Assembly: GCF_900601905.1 (NCBI RefSeq)
Contig: NZ_UWFA01000416.1
Location: 372,001-436,000, forward strand
Length of the DNA: 64,000 nt
Source of the DNA: Pseudomonas viridiflava
Lineage (GTDB): Bacteria > Pseudomonadota > Gammaproteobacteria > Pseudomonadales > Pseudomonadaceae
Direction: 5' to 3'
Positions 44,705-53,400 of the stretch are shown one piece after another. The first letter of the stretch is position 1; each line of letters starts with the position of its first letter. A program made the position numbers and the translations under genes. Under the pieces are notes generated by a model. It was not told where the DNA came from and did not search any database. It was given only the letters and a program-made list of their open reading frames with translations.

Positions 44705-46219
44705 ATGGCTGCATCAACGTATTTCAATCAGGTCCAACAGCTCTATATCGCATATTTCGGGCGGCCAGCCGATCCAGTGGGGCTGAACTTCTGGGCACAG
44801 AATATCGACGCAGCTGGCGGCAATATTGATGGTGCGATCGCAGGCTTCTCTTCCTCAGCAGAATCAACGGCTCTATACGGCGGAAAGGATACGTCGCAGC
44901 TGGTGACCTCCATCTACCTCGCGCTCTTCAATCGGTACCCGGAACCAACAGGTCTGGCTTTTTGGGTGGGGCAGATTGATTCGAACACTATTACAGGTGC
45001 CCGCGCTGCATATCAAATCCTGACTTCGGCTGCGCCAGGTGATGCAGTGCCAATCGCGAACAAGGTGGCCGCGGCCAATGCCTTTACCAACAATATCGAC
45101 ACCAGCGCAGAGCTGGCTGGTTACAGTGGCGCCAGTTCGGCCGCGGGCGCTCGGGCCTGGCTGGCAAAGGTCGACGCGACGCCCTACTCGATCGCTAACC
45201 TAGCAAGCGATGTAACCAAAGGTGTAGCCGATGCCACAGGCATTCAGCCTAGCGTGCCAACAGCACCTGCTGACCCAGCGTTCAGCGCAATCTTGACAGC
45301 AGGTGCCGTAGCCTTTAGTGGCATCGCTACGGGAGATATTTCGGTGTCTTGGTCCGGCCTTGTCGGCACTTCCGTCGCAACCTTCGCTCGAGGCGGAAAC
45401 TTTTCAGACGCGATCAATTTCGGTGTAGGGGGCGCAAGTAGCATTACCCTGGGCGCAACGGATAACCTGATCGGCTCGGCCAGCACCTTGGCTAACCTCA
45501 CAACTACGGGCGCCGGTGCAGTGAAACTGACCGATACCGCGCTCAACCTGGCAGGTAAGGTATTCGCCGCAAACTCCACGAATGATGTGCTGACCCTCAC
45601 AACGTCAGCAACGGCGACCACGTCTCTCGCCAACCTGACAGGCTTTGAAGCCGTTCACCTGGCTGGCAGCTCCGCCGTTATTACCATCGCCAACGGCGCC
45701 GGTACAGCCGTCGACACCACTGCTGCAGTCTCTGTGCAGCTGGGTTCGGGTGGGCAGACATTCGTCGGCAGTGCCGGAGCGGACACCATCCGCGGCGGCG
45801 CCGGTGCTGATACGCTCACCGGCGGGGGTGGTGTCGATACATTCCTTTATGATGCAGCCAACCGCTCGACACTCGCAAACATGGATACCATCACAGATTT
45901 CCGGGCAGCGGGCGGTGCTAATAATGGCGCAGCAGATATTATCACCATTAGTGACATCCAGACTGTCGTAGCAGGCGGTTTTGGCCCGGTCTTTGACGCG
46001 AACGTGCCCACTTTGATTACCGCGCTCAATGGCTTGGCACAAATCGGGGCGACTAATAATGGATTGATGATTTTTAAGTGGAGCGGTGATACCTATATCT
46101 ATATCGAGACCACTGGTACAGCAACTACATATGTTGCGAGCGATACGGTAATCAAGCTTAGCGGTTTACCTTTCGGCTCGGTTATAAGCCACTCTGGCTT
46201 GGGTATCGACGGCGTATAA
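44705..46219 (+). CDS. DUF4214 and RTX-repeat secreted protein
   Basis: The 504-residue protein begins with two DUF4214 units (residues about 5-100: LYIAYFGRPADPVGLNFW and IYLALFNRYPEPTGLAFWVG). A long Ala/Thr/Gly-rich beta region follows, then RTX-type calcium repeats near residue 360 (GSAGADTIRGGAGADTLTGG, then GGVDTFLYD). It lacks a Sec signal, as expected for type I secretion through a C-terminal signal. DUF4214 occurs in S-layer and surface-associated proteins. AAGGAGCG precedes the ATG and a terminator follows. It is cargo within the phage late region and opposite in strand to it. Confidence 0.85.
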   Translation: MAASTYFNQVQQLYIAYFGRPADPVGLNFWAQNIDAAGGNIDGAIAGFSSSAESTALYGGKDTSQLVTSIYLALFNRYPEPTGLAFWVGQIDSNTITGARAAYQILTSAAPGDAVPIANKVAAANAFTNNIDTSAELAGYSGASSAAGARAWLAKVDATPYSIANLASDVTKGVADATGIQPSVPTAPADPAFSAILTAGAVAFSGIATGDISVSWSGLVGTSVATFARGGNFSDAINFGVGGASSITLGATDNLIGSASTLANLTTTGAGAVKLTDTALNLAGKVFAANSTNDVLTLTTSATATTSLANLTGFEAVHLAGSSAVITIANGAGTAVDTTAAVSVQLGSGGQTFVGSAGADTIRGGAGADTLTGGGGVDTFLYDAANRSTLANMDTITDFRAAGGANNGAADIITISDIQTVVAGGFGPVFDANVPTLITALNGLAQIGATNNGLMIFKWSGDTYIYIETTGTATTYVASDTVIKLSGLPFGSVISHSGLGIDGV

Positions 46220-46254
46220 CACCTCATTGAGTCTAAGCTCGCTTGCAATACCGA

Positions 46255-46284
46255 CTCCGCAGCCCAAAAGGCTGCGGAGATTTT
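46255..46284 (+). terminator. Terminator after the DUF4214 gene
   Basis: The perfect stem CTCCGCAGCC / GGCTGCGGAG with a 5-nt loop is followed by ATTTTCG, 35 bp after the stop codon. Confidence 0.88.
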
Positions 46285-46367
46285 CGTTCGGACTCCCAAA
46301 ATCTTAAGTCCGCATTTACCGTATCAGCGACCCATACCCGCGCCAGCCGCACACCATCATCAGCCTG

Positions 46368-46793
46368 CTAGGGCACATCCTTGAAAAAGACGTGATGCCC
46401 GAGCTTCAGCGTCTGCTTGGCCTTCGCAGCCCACGCAGGTGGTTTGGGCATAGTGGTCGCGTAGTAGTGGTTCGCCCCGCCAGTTGGATCAGGATAGGCA
46501 CCATCCATCACTGCAGTGGCCACCATCACCGCTTTTGCCATCTCCCCAACCGGGATCGGCTTCGCGCCACTCAGGAACGGGAAGTTTGGATCGTTCTTGT
46601 TCCAGCAGCTGAACTGGTATGGCTTCAGGCACACACCGGCGTAACCCTCCCCCCACCATGATTTGGTTTTGCCGTCGTTCACGCGGTTACGGATGGTCCA
46701 GGCCACGGCCACCATCCCGGCCAAGGTCTCGCCACGCGCCTCGCCCCACAGCGTTCGCGCCAATACATCGCGGTCTTTTTCAGCGGCGGTCAT
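46368..46793 (-). CDS. Phage cell-wall hydrolase, SleB/CwlJ type
   Basis: The 141-residue protein matches the SleB-type hydrolase domain: LARTLWGEARGETLAGMVAV with the catalytic glutamate, then IRNRVND, FSCWNKNDPN, and the late GGANHYY motif. It should cut peptidoglycan as the endolysin of this phage. The ATG at 46793 follows CTGGAGAG. It is the last gene of the late operon. No signal-anchor helix is present, so it needs a holin. Confidence 0.87.
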   Translation of the reverse strand: MTAAEKDRDVLARTLWGEARGETLAGMVAVAWTIRNRVNDGKTKSWWGEGYAGVCLKPYQFSCWNKNDPNFPFLSGAKPIPVGEMAKAVMVATAVMDGAYPDPTGGANHYYATTMPKPPAWAAKAKQTLKLGHHVFFKDVP

Positions 46794-46806
46794 GTTCTCT
46801 CCAGGC

Positions 46807-46833
46807 AAAAATAAGCCCGCTCAGTGGCGGGCT
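46807..46833 (-). terminator. Hairpin with T run before the hydrolase gene
   Basis: On the minus strand AGCCCGC / GCGGGCT with a 6-nt loop is followed by TATTTTT, then directly by the ribosome-binding site of the hydrolase gene. It could stop or attenuate read-through from the tail genes. Confidence 0.7.
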
Positions 46834-46853
46834 TTGGTGGAATGGGGGGTTCG

Positions 46854-47360
46854 TCAGTCTCCAGACGAAGAAAACCCCGAGCTTGTCGGGGTCTTGGTGT
46901 AGCTCCAGTGGCCGCCCAGTCGGACGCCGATCCAGAATATGAGCGAGCGCCAGCGGGCCGTGCCGTCGCCAGTGGTCAGCGCCCGGTAATAAATGGCATC
47001 GCAGTCGCGGCGCGGGAACAGGCCCAGTGTGTAAATGAAGTCATGCAGGATGGCTGCCCGCATTCCGTAGCCGACCAGCAGGCCATACAGCGCCAGGGCA
47101 ATGACTGCGATCACGACCAGCGCAGCGCGGATCCACGGATAGGAATCCACCAGCGTCCCACCAGTCAGCGCAGTGACCGCACACCACCGGCAAATCTCCC
47201 GGAGAATGCGGATCGATGCCAGGTCGCTGACGAATGCATCCGGGACCGAGATCAAGCCGTGCACCGAATCGTTGAACGTCATCGACTGCCGCATCTCCAC
47301 TTCCCATCGACTGATGTAGCGGATGTCCGGCTTTACGTCGAACTTGCCGAGGGCGGTCAT
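46854..47360 (-). CDS. DUF1353 protein with an internal membrane helix
   Basis: The 168-residue protein has the DUF1353 ends: a leading strand region, AFVSDLASIR near residue 45, and AAILHDFIYTLGLFPRRDCD near 105. Between these lies an extra segment with a strong membrane helix (IRAALVVIAVIALALYGLLV, about 78-97), which usual DUF1353 proteins lack. It overlaps the upstream gene by ATGA. Since no separate holin is visible, this membrane protein might serve in lysis; that is inference. The 3' end of the gene contains a hairpin (46869-46893). Confidence 0.78.
   Translation of the reverse strand: MTALGKFDVKPDIRYISRWEVEMRQSMTFNDSVHGLISVPDAFVSDLASIRILREICRWCAVTALTGGTLVDSYPWIRAALVVIAVIALALYGLLVGYGMRAAILHDFIYTLGLFPRRDCDAIYYRALTTGDGTARWRSLIFWIGVRLGGHWSYTKTPTSSGFSSSGD
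46869..46893 (-). terminator. Hairpin inside the 3' end of the DUF1353 gene
   Basis: The stem CCCCGA / TCGGGG with loop GCTTG is followed on the minus strand by TTTTC, within the last ten codons. It is a weak intrinsic terminator candidate. Confidence 0.5.
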
Positions 47361-47980
47361 GCTGGCCACCCCTGCTCAAGCATCGCGGCGGTGATTGATC
47401 CTTCCGCGACAGCCGCCAGCAGCGCGTCTTCCCGGTCAAAGCACGCCTGCACGTGCTCGCTCACGGCATCAGCCACGGCTAGCACCTGGTCAGCGGTCAA
47501 ATCAACGAAGCCTTCCGAGGTCTTCCAGCGCAGCACGTAATCAGAGCTGCGATTTGCCCGGAGCGCTGCCCCATTGATCAGTAGCTTGCTGCGGTCATCC
47601 GTGGCGATAGGCATGCCGCCGACTACGGTTCCGGATACTTCGGCTGTGTACCGGCGTGCGGCTATCTGACTGGCCCATTGCTCAGCGGCCAACGCATCCC
47701 GCGCTAACTTCTCTGACGCCGTCATGTTGACCTGCTTGCGGGCGACCTTCACAACCTTGCGCTCGATGTCGAGGGTGAAAACCTCTGCACCCCACTTTTT
47801 ATTGGTGCCCAGTTCGCCTTCGGTGTTTTCCTCCGGCCACCATGCGGCGATCTGCACGCCCAGCGCCGGATCAGTCCATGACAGGTCAAGCAGCGCGGCC
47901 AATGCTTCTGGCGTGCCGGAGCGGTCAAGGAAATCAGGGATAGGCTCGCGAGTTGCGATGCCGTTTTCGACCTTTACCAT
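47357..47980 (-). CDS. DUF4376-type tail fibre-associated protein
   Basis: The 207-residue protein has a short N-terminal region with LLDLSWTDPALGVQIAAWWP and a C-terminal DUF4376-like domain (RDALAAEQWASQIAARRYTA, GMPIATDDRSKLLINGAA, DLTADQVLAVADAVSEHVQ). Such proteins lie at the end of tail fibre operons and probably help fibre assembly. It overlaps the glycine-rich gene by 7 bp and the DUF1353 gene by 4 bp. Confidence 0.8.
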   Translation of the reverse strand: MVKVENGIATREPIPDFLDRSGTPEALAALLDLSWTDPALGVQIAAWWPEENTEGELGTNKKWGAEVFTLDIERKVVKVARKQVNMTASEKLARDALAAEQWASQIAARRYTAEVSGTVVGGMPIATDDRSKLLINGAALRANRSSDYVLRWKTSEGFVDLTADQVLAVADAVSEHVQACFDREDALLAAVAEGSITAAMLEQGWPA

Positions 47981-48720
47981 AGTTCTATCCTCACACCGCC
48001 AAAGCCGCCTGTAGCGTTGCCGCTGAATGTACCAGCGGCGCCGCCTCCCCAGTCACCACCATTAGCGCCAGAAACTGCAACACCGGCCCAACCCCATGGC
48101 CCGCGGCTGCTCCCGCCATTCGCATCAGCGCCAGATGCCCCAATTCCTCCGCCTCCACCATAGCTGTTCGAACCAGAGGCCCCTGACCCGCCTCCATCTG
48201 CGTACGCCAGGCCGCCGAAGGATTGCCCATTACCCCGGGTTCCTGCCCCGCCGCCGCCGCCATTACCGCCCTGCCCCCCGGTAAAGTTGTATATGCCGCC
48301 GCTACCCACGCCGCCTATCCCGCCGACGGTGCCGTTTGATGCGCGCCCACCGCCGCCTAGAAGCAGGCTATCTAAGAACTCAGCAGTGGAATCCCTCCCA
48401 TTTTGAGCACCGGTTACGCGGGAGGCGGTAGTGTACTTAACTGAAAATGACTTGCCTGAGAGGGGAATGATCGCTGACTGGGATGTGCCCCCGCCACCCG
48501 CGCCGACACCTGGGGTCGTTGAGGCGCTGCCAGCTCCACCGCCCACCGCAGTAACTCGCATGAAGCGATATTGTTTGGGTATCTCAAATACTCCAGCCGC
48601 CCCGTTCGTAAAATCGACAATAACGGGATCAGCAAGTAACGCCAAAAACTCTGTGCCGCCCCCTTTTTGCAGCCCTAAAGGATTCCCAAGAGGGTTTCCA
48701 GTAGGGTTACCAAGGGCCAT
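47974..48720 (-). CDS. Glycine-rich tail tip/adhesin protein
   Basis: The 248-residue protein has a short N-terminal attachment region (NPTGNPLGNPLGLQKGG), a beta-rich part (residues 35-90, VIVDFTNGAAGVFEIPKQYR), and then about 130 residues dominated by glycine in runs such as GGGGG, GGTGG-like and SGASGSNSYGGGGGIG. This resembles glycine-rich adhesins of the gp38 type whose polyglycine helices display variable loops to bind the receptor. The ATG overlaps the previous stop as TAATG. Confidence 0.72.
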   Translation of the reverse strand: MALGNPTGNPLGNPLGLQKGGGTEFLALLADPVIVDFTNGAAGVFEIPKQYRFMRVTAVGGGAGSASTTPGVGAGGGGTSQSAIIPLSGKSFSVKYTTASRVTGAQNGRDSTAEFLDSLLLGGGGRASNGTVGGIGGVGSGGIYNFTGGQGGNGGGGGAGTRGNGQSFGGLAYADGGGSGASGSNSYGGGGGIGASGADANGGSSRGPWGWAGVAVSGANGGDWGGGAAGTFSGNATGGFGGVRIELW

Positions 48721-49100
48721 TAGTAATCCTTCCACGTGGCAGATACGGTCACGCCTGCTGCCTGAGCAACAAGCAGGGAAACATCGAGAGTTTCATTCGC
48801 TCCCAGTTCGATAAAGCTGGTCGAAGAGATATCGAACGTGGATTGAGGCCGTTTGGCTGTTAGTGCCAGGGTGTAAGCCGCCAGACTATCCGACCGAAAG
48901 GTCTTGCCTGCTTTATTCAAGTCAACACCGGTTGCAGTAATTGTTCCGTTCGGGGTTGCTCGAATGCTTGTAACCACGCAGCCGTTGGGGCCGGCCGTGA
49001 TCAAAGTAGAACCGGCAGTGCCAACTGCAGTCGCGGATGTCAGAACTACAGAGTTGGTCTTTGGTGTTTGAGCGAATGGAGCGGTAAACGTAAAGGCCAT
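48720..49100 (-). CDS. Hypothetical phage tail protein
   Basis: The 126-residue protein is rich in Thr, Ala, Val and Ser in alternating beta-strand patterns (NSVVLTSATAVGTAGSTLIT, SSTSFIELGANETLDVSLLV). It resembles small beta-sandwich proteins encoded among tail fibre genes. No family is recognised. It starts 12 bp after the upstream gene. Confidence 0.7.
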   Translation of the reverse strand: MAFTFTAPFAQTPKTNSVVLTSATAVGTAGSTLITAGPNGCVVTSIRATPNGTITATGVDLNKAGKTFRSDSLAAYTLALTAKRPQSTFDISSTSFIELGANETLDVSLLVAQAAGVTVSATWKDY

Positions 49101-49112
49101 GGCGAGGTTTCC

Positions 49113-49511
49113 TTAGAAAGAGAGCGCGACTGAATGCATCAAGGCGAGATTGCCGATAGATCCGGAGGAAGATTCGGCAGCCAGTGCTGATGCGGCTGCA
49201 TTGTTGGCTGCGACTTGGGCGAGGTTTTTGGCGTTTACTGCCAGCGCAACCTGGTCAGCGGCCTGGCTGACTTTCTGTCCCGCGAGAGTTGCCGAGTCTG
49301 CCGCAGCAGTGGCGCTCTGGGCGGCGGCTTCGCGCGAGACCAGCACCAGATCGACCTTCTCACCCATCCAGGTGGTGGCCGCATTTACCTGGGTCGTCCA
49401 CGGACCAATCTTCGCAGCCCAGGCGTCAGCAACGATCGGATAAGTCGACGACGACATGCCTCGGTTTGGCGCCTCGGGCAACTGGGCAATTACGGGAACA
49501 GTGGTCGGCAT
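49113..49511 (-). CDS. Phage tail fibre-like coiled-coil protein
   Basis: The 132-residue protein has a short N-terminal globular part (VPVIAQLPEAPNRGMSSSTY) followed by a long Ala-rich helix (residues 58-118, SREAAAQSATAAADSATLAG and similar heptads) that should form a trimeric coiled coil. This is typical of the stalk part of tail fibres. It overlaps its upstream neighbour as TGATG. Confidence 0.75.
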   Translation of the reverse strand: MPTTVPVIAQLPEAPNRGMSSSTYPIVADAWAAKIGPWTTQVNAATTWMGEKVDLVLVSREAAAQSATAAADSATLAGQKVSQAADQVALAVNAKNLAQVAANNAAASALAAESSSGSIGNLALMHSVALSF

Positions 49512-50452
49512 CAGATGAGACTCCCTACATCAAGTGCGCATTCCGACACGGCCGGATTGCTGAGAACAATTTGAAGGTCGCGATAACGACCGAAGATGAT
49601 GGTTTCTTGCCGCGCCGGGTCGCCGATGAAGACCGCGCCTTTCGCCCGCAGCGAGCTGAGAAAGGTCTTCTGGTAAAAAACATCCTCGGTATCGATCCGG
49701 ACATCGAATTGCACCCGATCCCGGTAACCACGCTCGATCATGCTTTCGTTGCCGAAGTCATCCACATCCTTGGTTGAGTAGTCGGTGATCCCCGCAGCGG
49801 TGCCGAAGATCGTCTCCCCAACCGGATTCAGCGGCCCAATACTGGCCATTGAGCAGCTGGCCACTCCGCCCACACCGGCATCAATGACCACGCGAATACT
49901 GGCGGTTCCATAAGCCGGTAGGTCGAGAATCGCCAGCGTGGTTTTCCGTTTAACCCGCTTAAACAGCCACTCCCACATACCTTTGGCGGAAGGATCAACC
50001 AGGCTTACAGTTGTGGTGCGGATCAAGCCGTCCACCGGGTCGGTGATGGTGATCGTCGCCTGATAGCCCGTGAGACCGAACAGCGCAATGGCGCTGACGA
50101 CCTGCCCGGGCGTGACGGTGAAGTCGATCTTGTTCAGGTTGGTGGTGGTGGTGCCGATCTTGTAAATTCGCCGCTGCGCGCCCTTGTCGCCCACCAACTG
50201 CGCAGCGCCTTTATCGAACATGCGCATGGCGTTGATCGCGCCGAGGTCCAGCCACTTGAGAGGCACGGTGGTTTCAGCGCCTGGCTCGGCAGTGTTGGCA
50301 GCGGCAAGGGATTCCCACACGTGCCGGTTCTTGATGACCTTCGCGCCCAGCCCGAAGCTACCCGCAACCCAATCAGTTGCCCCCGGCTCAGTCAGGGGCA
50401 CATTGGTTACAAGCATCGAAGCCGTTATATCTACCTGTTCAATGACGTCCAT
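49511..50452 (-). CDS. Phage distal tail/baseplate protein
   Basis: The 313-residue protein lies directly after the tape measure gene, the usual place of distal tail proteins, and overlaps it as TAATG. It opens with VIEQVDITASMLVTNVPLTE and has a central beta domain and a C-terminal segment FLSSLRAKGAVFIGDPARQE, which recalls baseplate proteins of Pseudomonas siphophages. No enzymatic motif is seen. The assignment rests mainly on position. Confidence 0.7.
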   Translation of the reverse strand: MDVIEQVDITASMLVTNVPLTEPGATDWVAGSFGLGAKVIKNRHVWESLAAANTAEPGAETTVPLKWLDLGAINAMRMFDKGAAQLVGDKGAQRRIYKIGTTTTNLNKIDFTVTPGQVVSAIALFGLTGYQATITITDPVDGLIRTTTVSLVDPSAKGMWEWLFKRVKRKTTLAILDLPAYGTASIRVVIDAGVGGVASCSMASIGPLNPVGETIFGTAAGITDYSTKDVDDFGNESMIERGYRDRVQFDVRIDTEDVFYQKTFLSSLRAKGAVFIGDPARQETIIFGRYRDLQIVLSNPAVSECALDVGSLI

Positions 50453-53400
50453 TAATTCTCCAGAACCTTCAAACCAACTGTTCGAATGGCGTCGAGGTGT
50501 GTCTCGGTGCGGCCCGTGTTGACGGTGGTTTGGTACTGATAGTCGCGCTGGTCCTTGACCGCAGCAGTCAGTGCGCGCAGCTCGGTCAGAATCTCTTCGC
50601 GGCTGCCGCCTTCCTCGGCTGTGGAAGCGCTCGGTGCTGCGTACCGCACAGGCCCAGCCACATCCAGAACAGGGCCGCCAACGGCAAATGCTGGAATCTG
50701 CAAGCTGTTGATCTGATCTAGGAAATCCGTGCCGTACGCCTGAACAGCGCCCGCGCGCATCACGTACTCACCATTGGAGAGCCGAGCCAAGATGCTGTCG
50801 CTGGTGCCGGTACCAGGACCTTTGATCAAGCCGCCAGTGGCGTAGGCTGGAAGCTCACCGTTCTTGACGGCATCAGCCTTGATGGCGGCGGCCAGGTCGG
50901 CAGGACTTACACCACCGCTGCCCAGCATTCCAGCCCAGTACGCGGCGCCCGAAGGATCCACATCTCGGCCCAAGACGGCGTTGTAAACGGCATTGAGGTC
51001 AGATGCGCTTGGCGCGCCAGCGGTGCCGGTGTAGTTGCCTCCGGCCACGTTATTGGCAGTTGCGGCTGTGATCGCCGCCCCGAGCGCTGCAATCGCGTCC
51101 TTGACCGACAGCACCGAATTAACGATGCCGTTGAGCTTGTCGACTTGAGCCTGAGCAAGGTCCAGCTGGGCAGTGAGCCCTTCCATTTCCTTGTCGTACT
51201 GCATTTTTGCCGCGTCGATTTGGTCCTGAACAGTCCTGAGCAATTGCTGCTCAGTAGTCAGCTGCACGCCGGTTACCGCATTCAGTTCGGCGACCACGTT
51301 AGCGGTTCGACCCTGATCACGGGCGAAGTCCTCCATGGACGAATACAGGTCCGTGTTGTTGTCGCCGATTACGTCGAGGGCATCTTCAAGGCCGGTCATC
51401 CCAGAAAGCGATCCGCCAGACCGAACAATCGCCAGCGCAGATTGCAACGTGGCTTGAGCCTGGCTACGCAACATTTTCACCGCATCATCAGAAGTGCCAT
51501 TCAAGGACTTCAGAGCGGATTCAAGAGAATTGCTGACGCTGGTCAGGTCCGCTACCGATTGCTGCGAGGTCTGGGCCATGTCATTAAGAGATGCAGCCCG
51601 GGCGTTGTAAGCAGCGGTTAGCGATTTTTGTTCCGCAGAGACCGCCCGCTGGACGGCACTCATTGCTGAACTGACGTTGCCTGCCAAAGTATCGGCCAGG
51701 GCCTTTGAGGCCGCCGCGGCGTTGCTCGCCTTGGTTTCGAGAATGTCATACGCACTGGCAGCTTCGGCGTTGAGGCTCATCAGCGTGTCGTACATTGCCT
51801 TACCGGCCGCTGATGAATCCTTGCTCGCAGCTTCAACCAACTCACGATATCCCGCCCGGGTTTCTGGCAGGGTAACGCTGACGTCCTTGAACTCCTGAGT
51901 GATACCCGCGATAGAGCGAGCGGCGTTCTCAGCCTCGCTGAAGAACGCGTCGTAGTAAGAAGCTTCGCGAGACTCAAGGATTTTGTAGGCCGCCGATGCC
52001 TGTTCAGCGTTTGCGGTCATCGAGTTAAATATTTCGCGCTCAGCCTGAGAGGTCAGGTCCAGGCCTTTAACTGCCTCATCAAAAGCAGCGCGGGTCGCGG
52101 GAAGCGTAAGCCCCATCGCGACGAACTGCCCACGAACTCCGGCAAGCGTGTCCGCAGCCTTTTGCGTATCTGTGGTGAAGCCGTCATAGTAGCTGGTCAT
52201 GTTTTTGTTGAGGGCATCCATGCTACCCGCCAGCGCTACAAGGTTCTCGACAGCCCGACCACCAGATATGTTGAAGCCGACCATCTTCACGCCGATCATT
52301 TCGAGCGACGAGTTGACGCTATAGAGGTTGTTGACGAAGGTCGTCAGGCCTTCAAGCGTGAAGCCATCCAAACCCGAACCGGTGACCTTGTTGACCTCGG
52401 CGACCGCCGCGTCCCCAAGCCCCGTGAACCACTTCGCCAGTTCCTCCTGAATCTGCTCAGCGGTCTTATCCCTAGTGCTGATTTGAGTTGCGGCAACGTT
52501 GAGCCCGTCCAGAACAGCGTCATTTAGCTCAACATCCAGACTGTCGAATAGGCCGATTACAGACCCAAGCGTTACCGCATAGGTTTTATCCAGAGCCTCT
52601 TGCATCTCCGGATCCATTGCGGTCAGGCGCGTGCGTTTTTTGTTGCTGCTGAACAAGCCCCCTTTTTTCTTCTGGTACTCAAAAGAAGACGAATCCAAGT
52701 CGCCGCCTGTAACGCCAAGCTGAAAGCCTTCGTCTTTAGTAATCCAGTCGCCACCGAACAACGAAGAGCCGAACATGCCGCCGAGCACCGCGCCGATAGC
52801 AGCACCGATGGCCGTACCGATTACCGGGATCGCAGAGCCAATCGCAGCACCAGCATATGCACCAGCAACCGCTCCGCCTGCTCCAGCGACAGCACCTTTG
52901 ACACCAGCCTTAAGATAACCCTGGATGGCGCCGCCGATGCCGTACATCACTGCACTTGAGGCCGACAACCCAGCAGACGCAGCAGTTGTCGCGCCAGTCG
53001 CAGTGCCTGTCACGGCACCCGTCGAGCTGTTGGTTACAGTATTTGCAATCAGGTCGACCGTGGCAGGTGCCGCACTTGCGCTTAGTTGATAAACACCATT
53101 GACCATTGTCCCGCCGCTTGATGCGAACAGGCTCCCAATGCCAGCCGAAAGAGTACCGGCGCCAGCTTTGAAGGCGCCCTGAACGCCACCAAGAAACCCT
53201 TCCCCAGCTGTCCATCCCGCACCGACAGCCTGGCCAAACCCGGAGGTCGCAACGCTGTAACCACCGCTGATGCCATTCCAGACGCTCTCAAGGCTTAGGC
53301 CGCCACCAGAGCTACCACTAAGCAAGCCAGAGGACTGCCCGGATATGCCGCCAACGCCAAGGGCAGAGCTCAACTGAACAATGATTGGCTTCGTAATCGC

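Noticed and set aside
47974..49511. A diversity-generating retroelement targeting the tail tip genes
   Set aside because: No reverse transcriptase or template/variable repeat pair was seen in the window.
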